Shown one piece after another: positions 36,756 to 47,346 of a stretch of DNA of 64,000 bases. The notes under the pieces were generated by a model, which did no database searches, was not told the DNA's origin, and saw nothing but the letters and a program-made list of their open reading frames with translations. The position numbers and the translations under genes are program-made. This DNA comes from Pseudoalteromonas sp. 0303 (lineage in GTDB: Bacteria > Pseudomonadota > Gammaproteobacteria > Enterobacterales > Alteromonadaceae): the NCBI RefSeq assembly GCF_013349995.1, contig NZ_JABVXF010000002.1:1-64000 (forward strand), in the 5' to 3' direction. Every line of letters starts with the position of its first letter. Positions within the stretch are counted from its first letter, which is position 1.

Positions 36756-38879
36756 ATGTCATCAACAAAATTTTTGCGCTTATCTCAATTAAGCCTTGTG
36801 ACCTCAGCACTTTTAAGTGGCCACGCTTTTGCAGAACAACAAAAAGAAGAACAAGCAATTGAAAAAATTGCCGTGTATGGCCAGCATCATAAAAACTACA
36901 TCACTGAAGAAGCACAGTCAGCAACCAAATTAGGGCTAACAATTAAAGAAACACCACAGTCAATCTCTGTTGTATCACGTGCGCTAATGGATGACTTCTC
37001 ACTCGATAATTTAAACGCTGTACTTGAAAGCACACCGGGTGTCACTGTTGAGCAAATCGAAACTGATCGTACTTATTTTAAAGCTCGTGGTTTTGAGATC
37101 ACCAACTTCCAAGTTAATGGCATGGGTATGCCGCAAGACAACGGTTCAATCCAAGGTACTCTTGATACTTCTATTTTCGATAGTGTTGAAATTGTACGTG
37201 GTGCCAATGGTTTAATGACAGGTGCTGGTAACCCATCTGCAACAGTCAACATGGTTCTAAAGCGCCCTACTTATCAAACGCAAGTCAATGCGTCTGTATC
37301 GTATGGTTCTTGGGACAACAAGCGTTTAGAGCTTGACGCTTCAACTGCTATCAACGAAAACCACGCTGTACGTGCTGTATTCACAAAGCACAAAACTGAG
37401 TCATACCTTGACCGTTACGAGCAAGATAAAACTATTTATTATCTAGCCTACGAAGGCCAGCTAACTGATAGCACAGTTGTCACTGCAAACTATGTAAATC
37501 AAAAGAAAGATGCCGACAGCCCACTTTGGGGTGCATTACCGCTCTATTACAGTGATGGTTCGGCAACAAACTTTGACGCTTCAACTAGCACAGCGTCTGA
37601 TTGGTCATACTGGAATAACACAACTGAGCAGCTGTTCTTATCAATTGAGCAAGCAATCACCAATACTTGGTTCTTAAAAGCAAGCTACGCGCACTTAGAA
37701 AATGAGCAAGATTCTGAGCTTTTCTATGTTTACGGTACACCAGATAGAGAAACAGGTCTTGGCCTAACTGGTTATGCCAGTGAATATGATCACAAAGATA
37801 AGCACGACATTTTAGATATCTACGCAACGGGTAAATTTGATTTATTTGGTATGGAACATGATCTATCGTTTGGTGTAAACCAAGCAGATATGGATAACAA
37901 AGATAAATCATTGTATGACTACACCACAGGCAATGGTTTCCCTGCAATGCCAGAGCTAGGTGGTTGGGACGGTGTAGCGCCAGTACCAACACTTACTGAT
38001 GGTTTAACAGGAGCTGATATCACTAGCCGTCAACGCTCTGCATATATTTCGACACGCATTCGTGCAACTGACGCATTCAGCATTTTAGCAGGTGTGAGCC
38101 AAGTAAATTGGGAAACTGAAGGTGCCTCTTACGGCGTTGCAAAAGACAAAGATAGCGACCAAACAGTGCCATACTTCGGTGCTGTATATGATATCAACGA
38201 AAACTTCTCAACTTACGCAAGCTACACAGAAACCTTCGTACCGCAAACAGAGCGTGACATCAATGGTGATTACTTAGATCCAATCACAGGTAAAAGCAGC
38301 GAAGTTGGTGTGAAAGCACAGCTACTTGATGACGACTTATTTGTAACAGTTGCTTACTTTGACGCTAAACAAGTTGGCCTTGCTGTTGCTATCCCTGATT
38401 CATTACCTGATGACACTCGCTACTATGGCGCAGATGGTATTAACAGCGATGGTATTGAAGTAGAACTTAGTGGTCAAATCAACGAAACACTAAGTGCAAG
38501 CTTCAGCTACAGCAACCTAAACATTGATGGTGATGAGTTAGTAAAAGACTACACACCTGAAAACCAGTTCAAACTTGCTGTAACTCATAAAGTGCCTGAG
38601 ATTGATGGTTTAACCTTTGGCCTAAACTATCGTTGGCAAGACGATACAAAGCGCGTACAAGTGCGTGATGCGGCTACGAATACTGCACTTATCACCACAA
38701 CGCAAGATGCGTACGGCCTATTAAACCTAATGGCAACGTACGATATTAACGACAATATGAGCGTTAACTTGAACGTTAATAACGTGACCAACGAAAAGTA
38801 CATCCACAGTCTTTTCTGGGCTCAAGGTTATTACGGCGCACCGCGTAACTACTCAGTGTCTTTCAACTGGCAGCTGTAA
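36756..38879 (+). CDS. TonB-dependent siderophore receptor
   Basis: The 707-residue protein has a signal peptide (cleavage near GHAFA), a TonB-box region (AIEKIAVYG), a plug domain with TPQSISVVSRALMDD, the pattern LESTPGVTV, and EIVRGANGLMTGAGNPSATVNM. The 22-strand barrel ends YGAPRNYSVSFNWQL. These features match the FhuE/FpvA-type ferric-siderophore receptors. The start is ATG 36756; a TTG four codons earlier is unlikely. No siderophore synthesis or ABC genes lie nearby, so the ligand may be a siderophore from other species. Confidence 0.9.
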   Translation: MSSTKFLRLSQLSLVTSALLSGHAFAEQQKEEQAIEKIAVYGQHHKNYITEEAQSATKLGLTIKETPQSISVVSRALMDDFSLDNLNAVLESTPGVTVEQIETDRTYFKARGFEITNFQVNGMGMPQDNGSIQGTLDTSIFDSVEIVRGANGLMTGAGNPSATVNMVLKRPTYQTQVNASVSYGSWDNKRLELDASTAINENHAVRAVFTKHKTESYLDRYEQDKTIYYLAYEGQLTDSTVVTANYVNQKKDADSPLWGALPLYYSDGSATNFDASTSTASDWSYWNNTTEQLFLSIEQAITNTWFLKASYAHLENEQDSELFYVYGTPDRETGLGLTGYASEYDHKDKHDILDIYATGKFDLFGMEHDLSFGVNQADMDNKDKSLYDYTTGNGFPAMPELGGWDGVAPVPTLTDGLTGADITSRQRSAYISTRIRATDAFSILAGVSQVNWETEGASYGVAKDKDSDQTVPYFGAVYDINENFSTYASYTETFVPQTERDINGDYLDPITGKSSEVGVKAQLLDDDLFVTVAYFDAKQVGLAVAIPDSLPDDTRYYGADGINSDGIEVELSGQINETLSASFSYSNLNIDGDELVKDYTPENQFKLAVTHKVPEIDGLTFGLNYRWQDDTKRVQVRDAATNTALITTTQDAYGLLNLMATYDINDNMSVNLNVNNVTNEKYIHSLFWAQGYYGAPRNYSVSFNWQL

Positions 38880-38921
38880 GCTTTGAGCTAGAAGCTGAAA
38901 GTTTTAAGCTTTAAGTACATG

Positions 38922-38946
38922 AAAAGCCGCATCATATGCGGCTTTT
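38922..38946 (+). terminator. Terminator of the TonB receptor gene
   Basis: AAAAGCCGCAT-CAT-ATGCGGCTTTTT, a perfect hairpin with a T-run, 43 bases after the stop. Confidence 0.85.
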
Positions 38947-38980
38947 TCATGAAAGAGTTGCAAGAGTAAAGTTTACCTTT

Positions 38981-39080
38981 TCTAACTTTACTCTTTCTAA
39001 CTTTACTCTCGCTAACTTTACTCTTTCTAACTTTACTCTTTCTAACTTTACTCTTTCTAACTTTACTCTCGCTAACTTTC
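38981..39080. repeat. 15-bp tandem repeat, six to seven units
   Basis: Units of TCTAACTTTACTCTT (with T/G at position 1 and T/C at the last position) run from 38981, six complete plus a partial. A related sequence recurs near 54970-55013. The minus strand reads as a lysine/serine five-residue repeat, but it lacks a ribosome site and is not considered a gene. It lies between two convergent terminators. Confidence 0.9.
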
Positions 39081-39086
39081 ACCCAT

Positions 39087-39119
39087 AAAAAAACCGCTAA
39101 CTGTGTAGCGGTCTTTTTT
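39087..39119 (-). terminator. Terminator of recA
   Basis: ACCGCTA / TAGCGGT stem with a six-base loop, flanked by an A-run and a T-run. It lies downstream of recA on the minus strand and could act in both directions. Confidence 0.8.
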
Positions 39120-39167
39120 GTGTTAAGTGCGGGTCAAATCACGCTTAACTGTACTCTTTTGCGGTGT

Positions 39168-40214
39168 TTATAGCTCGTCTTCAGCTAATAGGCCAGCATC
39201 TTCACCATCTTCTGGTTGTTCTGTTGCCTGAAGTAATAGCATCTCACGTAACTTACCTTCGATCTCATCTGCGATCTCTGGGTTGTCTTTTAAGAACTTA
39301 ATTGAGTTTGCTTTACCTTGACCAACTTTGTTGCCATTGTAGCTGTACCAAGCACCTGATTTTTCAACAATCTTATGCTTAACACCTAGGTCAATTAACT
39401 CGCCTTGTTTAGAAATACCTTCACCATACATGATGATGAACTCAGCTTGTTTAAACGGCGGAGCAACCTTGTTCTTAACAACTTTAACGCGGGTTTCGTT
39501 ACCTACAACCTCGTCGCCTTCTTTCACAGAACCAATACGACGAATATCGATACGTACTGAAGAGTAGAATTTAAGTGCGTTACCACCTGTTGTTGTTTCA
39601 GGGTTACCAAACATAACACCAATTTTCATACGGATTTGGTTGATGAAAATACATAGTGTGTTTGAACGCTTGATGTTACCTGTAAGCTTACGTAAAGCTT
39701 GTGACATTAAACGAGCTTGTAGACCCATGTGTGAGTCACCCATGTCACCTTCGATTTCAGCTTTAGGTGTTAAAGCTGCTACCGAGTCAACAATCACAAC
39801 ATCAACAGCACTTGAACGAACTAACATGTCACAAATTTCTAATGCTTGCTCACCAGTATCTGGTTGAGAAACAAGTAAGTCGTCAATGTTTACACCCAAT
39901 TTTTGTGCGTATACAGGATCTAGAGCGTGCTCAGCATCTACGAATGCACACGTTTTACCTTGCTTTTGAGCTTCAGCGATAACTTGTAAAGTAAGCGTTG
40001 TTTTACCTGATGATTCAGGACCATACACTTCAACAATACGACCCGTAGGTAAACCACCAATACCTAGTGCGATATCGATACCTAGTGAACCTGTTGAGAT
40101 TGCTTCAATATCTAGGGCTTTATTGTCGCCCAATTTCATAATTGAGCCTTTACCAAATTGACGCTCAATTTGTGATAAAGCAGCGTCTAAGGCTTTTTGT
40201 TTGTTATCGTTCAT
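39168..40214 (-). CDS. recA: Recombinase A
   Basis: ATP-dependent strand exchange and coprotease for LexA. The 348-residue protein (E. coli 353) begins [13 protein letters not shown] and carries Walker [18 protein letters not shown], the loop [39 protein letters not shown], and an acidic C-terminal tail. ATG 40214 has GGAG six bases upstream; the frame extends four codons further without one. A LexA box precedes it. No recX follows: the next downstream feature is the repeat array and the convergent TonB receptor. Confidence 0.98.
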   Translation of the reverse strand: MNDNKQKALDAALSQIERQFGKGSIMKLGDNKALDIEAISTGSLGIDIALGIGGLPTGRIVEVYGPESSGKTTLTLQVIAEAQKQGKTCAFVDAEHALDPVYAQKLGVNIDDLLVSQPDTGEQALEICDMLVRSSAVDVVIVDSVAALTPKAEIEGDMGDSHMGLQARLMSQALRKLTGNIKRSNTLCIFINQIRMKIGVMFGNPETTTGGNALKFYSSVRIDIRRIGSVKEGDEVVGNETRVKVVKNKVAPPFKQAEFIIMYGEGISKQGELIDLGVKHKIVEKSGAWYSYNGNKVGQGKANSIKFLKDNPEIADEIEGKLREMLLLQATEQPEDGEDAGLLAEDEL

Positions 40215-40247
40215 TCTGTTCTCCAAATCCGGCTAATGCAGACAGTA

Positions 40248-40267
40248 TACTGTATGAAATCACAGTA
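40248..40267 (-). promoter_or_regulatory. LexA (SOS) box of recA
   Basis: On the minus strand TACTGTGATTTCATACAGTA fits the SOS consensus CTGT-N8-ACAG exactly, 34 bases before the recA start codon. Confidence 0.9.
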
Positions 40268-40272
40268 TCAAG

Positions 40273-40770
40273 CTAATTTTCAGATTTTATCAACTCAATT
40301 ATATTTTTCAATGAATAAACAATAGCTTGCAGTCTAACTTCAGCTCGATCGCCAGAAAAAACTTGCTGACTTGGGTAGTTTTGACCAGCAAAATGAATGC
40401 AAAACCATACTAATCCCACAGGTTTATCCAGTGTTCCACCACCGGGGCCTGCTATTCCCGAAATAGCTATTGCGATATCTGCATTTGCTGCTTTTGCTGC
40501 CCCCGATGCCATTTCAACAACGGTTTGCTCACTCACCGCACCAAAGCTGTTTAAGGTCTGCTCGCTAACGCCAATGAGCTCATGTTTTGCTTGGTTACTA
40601 TAAGTGACAAACGCTCGGTCAATATAATTAGAACTGCCTGGGGTATCGGTTAGTGCATAACTCACTCCACCACCAGTGCATGATTCTGCGGTAGTGATCC
40701 ATAAGCGTTTATCCGTTAAAATAGCTCCTAATTTCGCAGCAAGTGTTTTAATCTCTTGATGTAATTCCAT
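40273..40770 (-). CDS. pncC: NMN amidohydrolase PncC (CinA C-terminal domain family)
   Basis: Deamidates nicotinamide mononucleotide to nicotinic acid mononucleotide in NAD recycling. The 165-residue protein (E. coli PncC 165) shows [35 protein letters not shown], and [20 protein letters not shown] 40770 has AAGG seven bases upstream. Start codons further up lack a ribosome site and would run into mutS. It sits upstream of recA, as cinA-type genes do in many bacteria. Its start codon is only 21 bases from that of the divergent mutS. Confidence 0.92.
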   Translation of the reverse strand: MELHQEIKTLAAKLGAILTDKRLWITTAESCTGGGVSYALTDTPGSSNYIDRAFVTYSNQAKHELIGVSEQTLNSFGAVSEQTVVEMASGAAKAANADIAIAISGIAGPGGGTLDKPVGLVWFCIHFAGQNYPSQQVFSGDRAEVRLQAIVYSLKNIIELIKSEN

Positions 40771-40791
40771 ATTCAGCCTTTGGGTAAATAC

Positions 40792-43365
40792 ATGTCGTTT
40801 GATCTTTATGCACCGCACACTATAAAACAACAAACCCCTATGATGCAGCAGTATCTAAAAATAAAAGCCGAGCATCGGGATATTTTATTGTTTTATCGTA
40901 TGGGCGACTTTTACGAACTTTTCTTTGATGATGCCAAGCGTGCAGCGCAACTTCTTGATATTTCTCAAACCCATCGAGGTAAAGCCGGTGGCGACCCCAT
41001 TCCAATGGCGGGCGTACCCTATCACGCAGTCGAAAACTATTTAGCTCGCCTTGTACAAATGGGTGAGTCAGTAGCTATTTGTGAACAAGTTGGTGACCCA
41101 GCGACTAGCAAAGGCCCTGTTGAGCGTAAAGTTGTACGTATTGTTACACCGGGCACAATTTCTGACGAAGCATTATTACAAGAACGCCAAGACAACCTGC
41201 TAACCAGTGTATGGCAAAACAAACAAGGCCTATATGGTATTGCTTATTTAGATATTAACTCTGGCCGGTTCAATGTGTTAGAAGTTAATACCGACGAAGC
41301 ATTTAGCTCAACATTACAGCGTTTAGCCCCTGCTGAGCTACTTTACAGTGAAACATTTGCAAATGTGCACTTAATTGAACATATCAAAGGCGCGCGTCGT
41401 CGCCCGGAATGGGAATTTGATCTAGATACTGCGCAGCATTTACTTTGCGACCAATTTGGCACCAAAGATTTAGTTGGTTTTGGAGTAGACAAAGCACACG
41501 CAGCTTTAGTCGCTGCAGGCTGCTTAATGCAATACGTAAAAGACACTCAGCGTATTGCCCTGCCGCATATCCGTGCAATCACCCTTGAACAAAACGAACA
41601 CGCGGTGATCTTAGATGCAGCAACTCGTAAAAACCTTGAACTAACGGTTAATTTATCGGGTGGTTACGAAAACACGCTTGCGCAAGTACTTGATAAAACA
41701 GCCACAGCTATGGGTTCACGCTTATTAAAGCGTCGTATTCATACCCCTGTGCGCAGCAAAACAGAGCTCAACTCTCGACTAAACGCAATTAGCGCAATTA
41801 TCGATGCGCAATTATGTGGTGAGCTACAAGAGTCATTAAAGCAAATTGGCGACATTGAGCGTGTTATCGCCCGTTTAGCGCTTTGCACAGCACGCCCGCG
41901 TGATTTAACGCGCCTGCGTAGCGCACTGCAAGCTCTTGCGCCACTTCACGAACTATTACTGGATGCTAACGATCCGCGTATTAGTCAAATTATTGCTAAG
42001 TCGCAACAGTTACCTGAACTACAAGACTTACTAGAGCGTGCTGTAATCGAAACCCCACCGGTGCTTATTCGTGATGGGGGTGTTATTGCACCAGGTTACA
42101 ACAGCGAGCTTGATGAATGGCGTGCCCTAAGCCAAGGTGCAACCGATATTCTCGAAAAGCTTGAAGAACGTGAGCGTGAACGCACAGGCATTAGCACCTT
42201 AAAAATTGGCTATAACAAGGTGCATGGCTTTTTTATTGAGGTAAGCCGCGCGAACTCGCACTTGGTTCCTGCGGATTATATTCGCCGCCAAACGCTAAAA
42301 AATAATGAGCGCTATATTATCCCAGAGCTTAAAGAGCACGAAGATAAAGTACTTGGTAGCCAGTCAAAAGCGCTAGCGCTTGAAAAACAGCTTTACGAGC
42401 AACTCTTTGAGTTTATTGCTCCGCACATTGAGCAGCTACAAACAATGGCAGCTGTCCTAGCAGATTTAGATGTACTGAACAATTTAGCCGAACGTGCGCA
42501 AGCGCTTAATTATGCTAAGCCAACTCTGTGCGATAACGATAATATCAGTATTAAGCAAGGTCGCCACCCGGTAGTAGAGCAGGTAATGAAAGACCCGTTT
42601 ATAGCTAACCCTGTGGAGCTTAATAACGACCGTAAAATGCTGATTATCACAGGTCCAAATATGGGTGGTAAATCGACCTATATGCGCCAAACTGCACTTA
42701 TTGTTCTAATGGCTCACATTGGTTGTTACGTTCCTGCTGATAGCGCAGAAATTGGTAATATTGACCGTATTTTTACGCGTATTGGCGCAAGTGATGACCT
42801 AGCATCAGGACGCTCAACCTTCATGGTTGAAATGACCGAAACAGCAACTATTTTAAATAACGCCACAGCACAATCACTGGTACTGATGGATGAAATTGGT
42901 CGCGGTACTTCGACTTATGATGGCTTATCGCTTGCCTATGCAACGGCTGATTATTTAGCATCAAAAATTGCCGCTAAAACCTTATTTGCAACTCACTATT
43001 TTGAGTTAACCGAACTGGCCGAACAAAAAACGGGATTGGTTAATGTGCACCTAGATGCCATTGAACACAACGACACCATTGCCTTTATGCATACCGTGCT
43101 TGAAGGCGCAGCAAGCAAGAGCTTTGGCTTACAAGTTGCTGCCTTAGCGGGTGTACCAAAAGCGGTGATCCAACAAGCAAAACAAAAGCTTAAAATGCTT
43201 GAGAACCATCAACCTGTTACTGCCCCTATTGAGCAACAACAGCAAACATTAAGTTTTGATGATGAGCCTTCTGAGCTTGAATTAACCTTAAAACAGCTTG
43301 ATCCAGATAGCTTAACGCCAAGACAAGCACACCAACTACTGTATCAATTAAAAGATTTACTGTAG
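40792..43365 (+). CDS. mutS: DNA mismatch repair protein MutS
   Basis: Recognises mismatches and starts repair with MutL. The 857-residue protein (E. coli 853) has the mismatch-reading F40-Y-E42 in GDFYELF, connector and lever domains ([13 protein letters not shown]), the ATPase with Walker [14 protein letters not shown] and Walker [17 protein letters not shown], and a C-terminal tetramerisation tail ([17 protein letters not shown]). ATG 40792 is used; a TTG four codons earlier is less likely. The Shine-Dalgarno is weak. It is divergent from pncC. Confidence 0.98.
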   Translation: MSFDLYAPHTIKQQTPMMQQYLKIKAEHRDILLFYRMGDFYELFFDDAKRAAQLLDISQTHRGKAGGDPIPMAGVPYHAVENYLARLVQMGESVAICEQVGDPATSKGPVERKVVRIVTPGTISDEALLQERQDNLLTSVWQNKQGLYGIAYLDINSGRFNVLEVNTDEAFSSTLQRLAPAELLYSETFANVHLIEHIKGARRRPEWEFDLDTAQHLLCDQFGTKDLVGFGVDKAHAALVAAGCLMQYVKDTQRIALPHIRAITLEQNEHAVILDAATRKNLELTVNLSGGYENTLAQVLDKTATAMGSRLLKRRIHTPVRSKTELNSRLNAISAIIDAQLCGELQESLKQIGDIERVIARLALCTARPRDLTRLRSALQALAPLHELLLDANDPRISQIIAKSQQLPELQDLLERAVIETPPVLIRDGGVIAPGYNSELDEWRALSQGATDILEKLEERERERTGISTLKIGYNKVHGFFIEVSRANSHLVPADYIRRQTLKNNERYIIPELKEHEDKVLGSQSKALALEKQLYEQLFEFIAPHIEQLQTMAAVLADLDVLNNLAERAQALNYAKPTLCDNDNISIKQGRHPVVEQVMKDPFIANPVELNNDRKMLIITGPNMGGKSTYMRQTALIVLMAHIGCYVPADSAEIGNIDRIFTRIGASDDLASGRSTFMVEMTETATILNNATAQSLVLMDEIGRGTSTYDGLSLAYATADYLASKIAAKTLFATHYFELTELAEQKTGLVNVHLDAIEHNDTIAFMHTVLEGAASKSFGLQVAALAGVPKAVIQQAKQKLKMLENHQPVTAPIEQQQQTLSFDDEPSELELTLKQLDPDSLTPRQAHQLLYQLKDLL

Positions 43366-43383
43366 TGCAATAAAAGAGGCATA

Positions 43384-43414
43384 AAAAAAGCTGACGTAAA
43401 CGTCAGCTTTTTTG
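43384..43414 (+). terminator. Terminator of mutS
   Basis: A-run, GCTGACG-TAAA-CGTCAGC stem, T-run. It could also serve the convergent rpoS. Confidence 0.88.
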
Positions 43415-43452
43415 TGTGTTCTAGACCCGAAGGCCTATGTATTGTTGTCAAA

Positions 43453-44436
43453 TTAGGTGAATTGGTCGAATAGGCTATCTGTACTTAACCCTTCGTGTTG
43501 CAAAATGTCTTTTAAGCGACGTAATGCTTCCACTTGTATTTGTCTTACACGTTCACGTGTTAAGCCTATTTCACGACCAACATCTTCAAGGGTTGATGGC
43601 TCATAGCCTAGTAAACCAAAACGACGAGCAAGTACTTCACGCTGTTTCGGGTTTAATTCTCCAAGCCAATCAACAATATGCTTGTTGATGTCATTATTTT
43701 GTACTTCGCCTTCTGGACCATAGTCTTTTTCATCGGCGATAATATCTAATAACGCTTTGTCATTTTCACCGCCGATAGGTGTATCCACCGAGGTGATTTT
43801 TTCGTTTAAACGCAGCATCTTAGTAACATCTTCAACCGGCTTATCTAAGCACTCTGCAATTTCTTCTGCGGTTGGTTCATGGTCAAGTTTCTGAGTTAAT
43901 TCACGGGCTGTTCTTAAATAAACATTAAGCTCTTTGACCACGTGGATAGGTAAACGAATCGTACGTGTTTGGTTCATGATGGCACGTTCAATGGTCTGAC
44001 GTATCCACCAAGTTGCATAAGTTGAAAAACGAAAACCTCGTTCTGGGTCAAATTTCTCAACGGCTCTAATAAGGCCTAAATTACCTTCTTCAATAAGGTC
44101 TAGTAGCGCAAGGCCACGGTTGTTGTAGCGGCGGGCAATTTTCACCACTAAACGTAAATTACTTTCAATCATTCGCTTGCGAGAGGCTTCACAGCCTTTC
44201 AGTGCTTTTCGAGCAAAATAGACTTCTTCTTCTGCGCTTAGCAGCGGAGAAAAGCCAATCTCACCAAGATACAGCTGTGTAGCATCTAAATTCTTGGCAA
44301 CTTCTTCTTTTGCAAAAATTTCATCTTCGTTGTCGACTTCTTCAAGTAATTCAGAAGACTCTTCTTCGACTACCGTGTCATCAAATTTATCGTCAATCGC
44401 GTCAGTTTTTTTCTCAAGTTTTGCTGTGTGACCCAT
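43453..44436 (-). CDS. rpoS: RNA polymerase sigma factor RpoS
   Basis: Stationary-phase and general-stress sigma-70 family factor. The 327-residue protein (E. coli 330) has an acidic N-terminal part, region 1.2 ([11 protein letters not shown]), region 2 ([41 protein letters not shown]), region 3 and region 4 ([30 protein letters not shown]). GGAGG seven bases upstream selects ATG 44436. It follows nlpD by 60 bases; in E. coli the main rpoS promoter lies within nlpD, and the same may hold here. Confidence 0.98.
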   Translation of the reverse strand: MGHTAKLEKKTDAIDDKFDDTVVEEESSELLEEVDNEDEIFAKEEVAKNLDATQLYLGEIGFSPLLSAEEEVYFARKALKGCEASRKRMIESNLRLVVKIARRYNNRGLALLDLIEEGNLGLIRAVEKFDPERGFRFSTYATWWIRQTIERAIMNQTRTIRLPIHVVKELNVYLRTARELTQKLDHEPTAEEIAECLDKPVEDVTKMLRLNEKITSVDTPIGGENDKALLDIIADEKDYGPEGEVQNNDINKHIVDWLGELNPKQREVLARRFGLLGYEPSTLEDVGREIGLTRERVRQIQVEALRRLKDILQHEGLSTDSLFDQFT

Positions 44437-44496
44437 AAGCGTCCTCCCGAGCAAATATGTGATTGAGCTAAATCACTTTATCAATACCCTAAATGG

Positions 44497-45321
44497 CTAA
44501 GGTAGATACTTAGCAGGATTGACTGCTTGACCCCGATAACGAATTTCAAATCTCAAAGCCGTAACCGAAGAGTCTGAACTGCCCATTTCTGCTATTTTCT
44601 GCCCTGCCTTTACTTCCTGTTTTTCCTTTACAAGCAACTTTGAATTGTGCGCGTAAGCGCTTAGGTAATCATCATTGTGTTTCAATATGATTAAATTACC
44701 GTACCCCCTCAATGCGTTGCCCGCGTATACCACAGTTCCATGTGCAGCAGCTAAAACAGAAGCCCCTTGTTTATTAGTGATCTGTAATCCTTTAAAGCCG
44801 TTCTCTTTATTAGAGAAGCGTTTTGTGACTTTACCTTTTGCAGGCCAGCCCCATACAACTTTGGCATTAGAATTACGCTTTTTTTCACTAATTATTTTGT
44901 TGGCTTGTTTCTGAACATACTCTCGTTGTTTTGGCTGACCAAGCTCTTTCTTTAATTTTTTGTTATTTTTTTGTATAGAAACAGTAGACTTTTTACTCGA
45001 ATTCGTATATTTTTTCGTCTTTCTTGATTTTTGTGCCGATTTTGTGAGCGAAATACTCTGCCCAGGGAAGATGGTATAAGGTGCTGGAATATCGTTTATT
45101 TTTGCGAGCGTTCGAAAATCTTGCTGAGCGCTAAAAGCAATTGAATACAAAGTATCGCCCTTTTTGACTACATATTTTGAGCCAGAGATATTTACTTTGC
45201 GTGTGGCGGGTTTAACTTTATTATCTAAACTACTAACCGGTGCCGGTGCTTCGCGAGAAGTACAACCAAAGAGCAAAATACTAAGAAACAAAGTAACATA
45301 GACTGTTAACTGCCTGCTCAT
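44497..45321 (-). CDS. nlpD: Murein hydrolase activator NlpD
   Basis: Outer-membrane lipoprotein that activates the amidase AmiC at division. The 274-residue protein has a lipobox LFGC (C20), a LysM domain (YVVKKGDTLYSIA to FPGQSISL, about 49-95), a Lys/Ser-rich linker and a degenerate LytM (M23) domain. The catalytic HxxxD and HxH zinc ligands are replaced (NGFKGLQI, ALRFEIRY), as in E. coli NlpD, so it activates rather than cuts. It lies between yqaA and rpoS. Confidence 0.93.
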   Translation of the reverse strand: MSRQLTVYVTLFLSILLFGCTSREAPAPVSSLDNKVKPATRKVNISGSKYVVKKGDTLYSIAFSAQQDFRTLAKINDIPAPYTIFPGQSISLTKSAQKSRKTKKYTNSSKKSTVSIQKNNKKLKKELGQPKQREYVQKQANKIISEKKRNSNAKVVWGWPAKGKVTKRFSNKENGFKGLQITNKQGASVLAAAHGTVVYAGNALRGYGNLIILKHNDDYLSAYAHNSKLLVKEKQEVKAGQKIAEMGSSDSSVTALRFEIRYRGQAVNPAKYLP

Positions 45322-45363
45322 CGTAAAATGCTCCTTATCGTACTAGTTTAATGGTTTTACGGG

Positions 45364-45942
45364 TTATCGTAGTAAAAAGTACGCAACCACAACTAAAACA
45401 ACTAATCCCCAGCCAAGCGCTTCAACATATTGACGTAATTTTTGCTCCATTTTAACGCCGCCCCACTTCATTAAAGCCGACACTAAGAAGAAACGCGCGC
45501 CACGACCTATTGCCGAGGCAATTAAAAATGGCAAGAATGCCATTTGCATCAAACCTGCACCTATGGTGAAAACCTTATAAGGTATAGGAGAGAAGCCCGC
45601 TAAAAACACCACCCATACACCATAGTTTTCAAACCAACTTAGCGCTGTGTCAAATTTAGCTTGCCAACCCATTTGCGCAATCAGCGGTTCAACTACCGGT
45701 TCGAATAACCAAAAGCCAAGTAAATAACCTAAAATACCGCCAATCACTGAAGCAATAGTCGTAAAGCTGGCAAAGCGCCATGCTTTATCTGGCTGAGCAA
45801 GCGACATAGGGGCTAGCATGACATCCGGTGGCACCGGAAAAAAAACAGATTCAGCAAAACTCATCCCTGCTAAATAACGCTCTGCATGGCGATGTTTGGC
45901 CCATACCAGCGCCATATCATATAACTTAGTAAACAACTTCAA
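45364..45942 (-). CDS. yqaA: YqaA family DedA/VTT-domain membrane protein
   Basis: The 192-residue protein has about five membrane segments and a VTT/DedA-type pattern: MSFAESVFFPVPPDVMLAP, the glycine-rich IGGILGYLLGFWLF, and FLAGFSPIPYKVFTIGAGLMQM. DedA-like proteins are linked to lipid-carrier translocation, but the YqaA branch is uncharacterised. It is located between pcm and nlpD, with 11 bases to pcm, inside the ftsB-to-rpoS cluster. Confidence 0.9.
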   Translation of the reverse strand: MKLFTKLYDMALVWAKHRHAERYLAGMSFAESVFFPVPPDVMLAPMSLAQPDKAWRFASFTTIASVIGGILGYLLGFWLFEPVVEPLIAQMGWQAKFDTALSWFENYGVWVVFLAGFSPIPYKVFTIGAGLMQMAFLPFLIASAIGRGARFFLVSALMKWGGVKMEQKLRQYVEALGWGLVVLVVVAYFLLR

Positions 45943-45953
45943 AGTTTAACGTC

Positions 45954-46592
45954 CTATTCAATATCACCAGGTACCAAAGGTACAAATCGTACTGGTGCAA
46001 CTTTATGTTCTGTAAAAGTGTCGCCATTTCTAACGACCATCATTAATTGCTGATCTTGCTCACCAATAGGTGCAATCATAACGCCCCCATCAGCAAGTTG
46101 TGCCAGAAGTCCTTGTGGCATAGTGGCCGCAGCGGCAGTAACAATAATCCCCTCAAATGGAGCTTGCGACTGCCAACCTTGCCAGCCGTCACCGTGTTTC
46201 ATGGTGACATTATATAAATCAAGCTTGTGCAAACGGCGTTTTGCTTGCCATTGTAATGCTTTTATACGCTCTACCGAGCACACTTTAGTGAAGGTTTTTG
46301 CCAGTATTGCCGTTTGGTAGCCAGACCCTGTGCCAATTTCGAGCACTTTATCACGAACGCCTGCTAAGCGAAGTAGCTCTGTCATGCGTGCGACAATATA
46401 TGGCTGCGAAATCGTTTGCCCTTGGCCGATTGGCAGTGCGGTATTTTGATAAGCTTTGTGCTGCAAAACATCATCGATAAAAATGTGTCTGGGTGTTGAG
46501 GCAATCGCTTCAAGCACAGTACTATCTTCTACACCCTCGCGTTTTAATAGTTCAGCTAATGCCAGTGCACTGCGATTATAATTAGTCAGCAC
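45954..46592 (-). CDS. pcm: Protein-L-isoaspartate O-methyltransferase
   Basis: SAM-dependent repair of isoaspartyl residues in aged proteins. The 212-residue protein (E. coli 208) has TPRHIFIDD, the pattern [17 protein letters not shown], and the SAM motif [15 protein letters not shown], with [12 protein letters not shown]. Its start overlaps the end of surE by 11 bases, the usual surE-pcm pair expressed towards rpoS. Confidence 0.97.
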   Translation of the reverse strand: MLTNYNRSALALAELLKREGVEDSTVLEAIASTPRHIFIDDVLQHKAYQNTALPIGQGQTISQPYIVARMTELLRLAGVRDKVLEIGTGSGYQTAILAKTFTKVCSVERIKALQWQAKRRLHKLDLYNVTMKHGDGWQGWQSQAPFEGIIVTAAAATMPQGLLAQLADGGVMIAPIGEQDQQLMMVVRNGDTFTEHKVAPVRFVPLVPGDIE

Positions 46593-47346
46593 TATTAATC
46601 TCCATATTTGCTAACCAGCTATCGACGGCTTGTAAGCTCTCTTTCGCCGTCATATCAACACTAAGCGGGGTCACTGATGCATAACCATTATTAATGGCAT
46701 AAAAATCAGTGCCTTCACCTGCATCACTTTCAGCACCAAGGGTACCATACCAATAAATGTCACGGCCCCATGGGTCTTGTTGTTTCGTCATGGTTTCAGC
46801 TTTATGACGCGAACCTAAACGGGTTACCTTAACTCCTTTTAGCTCAGTAAGCGGAATATCTGGCACGTTTAAGTTGATGATTTGATCTTTCGGTAATGGG
46901 TGCGATGCCAACTCTTTGATAATACTCACCGCAACCGCAGCTGCAGTTTCAAAGTGATTTCCTTCTTTAGAGCATAACGACACAGCAATCGCCGGCAGTC
47001 CTAAGTGGCGCCCTTCAGTGGCCGCTGCTACTGTACCTGAATACAAGGTATCATCACCTAGGTTGGCGCCGTGGTTTATTCCTGCAACCACTAGATCTGG
47101 CTGCTGCTCGACTAATTCATTAACTCCCAAATGCACACAGTCAGTCGGCGTGCCATTAATCGAAATAAAGCCATTATCAAGGGTGGTTGCACGCAATGGG
47201 TTCATGAGCGTTAATGAATTACTTGCGCCACTACAATTACGATCTGGCGCTACTAAGGTCACATCTGCTATTTGCGTCAATGCATGATACAAAACCGCAA
47301 TCCCTTTAGCATGTACGCCATCATCATTGCTCAATAAGATTTTCAT
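46582..47346 (-). CDS. surE: 5'/3'-nucleotidase SurE
   Basis: Metal-dependent nucleotidase and exopolyphosphatase of stationary-phase survival. The 254-residue protein (E. coli 253) begins [15 protein letters not shown] with the metal ligands D8 and D9, followed by [14 protein letters not shown] (metal-binding serine region) and [21 protein letters not shown] (asparagine ligand). Its ATG directly follows the truD stop and its end overlaps pcm by 11 bases, so the three are translationally coupled. Confidence 0.97.
   Translation of the reverse strand: MKILLSNDDGVHAKGIAVLYHALTQIADVTLVAPDRNCSGASNSLTLMNPLRATTLDNGFISINGTPTDCVHLGVNELVEQQPDLVVAGINHGANLGDDTLYSGTVAAATEGRHLGLPAIAVSLCSKEGNHFETAAAVAVSIIKELASHPLPKDQIINLNVPDIPLTELKGVKVTRLGSRHKAETMTKQQDPWGRDIYWYGTLGAESDAGEGTDFYAINNGYASVTPLSVDMTAKESLQAVDSWLANMEINSAD

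Noticed and set aside
38888..39082. A 64-codon minus-strand frame with a Lys/Ser five-residue repeat
   Set aside because: It is produced by the 15-bp tandem repeat, has no ribosome site and no recognisable domain.
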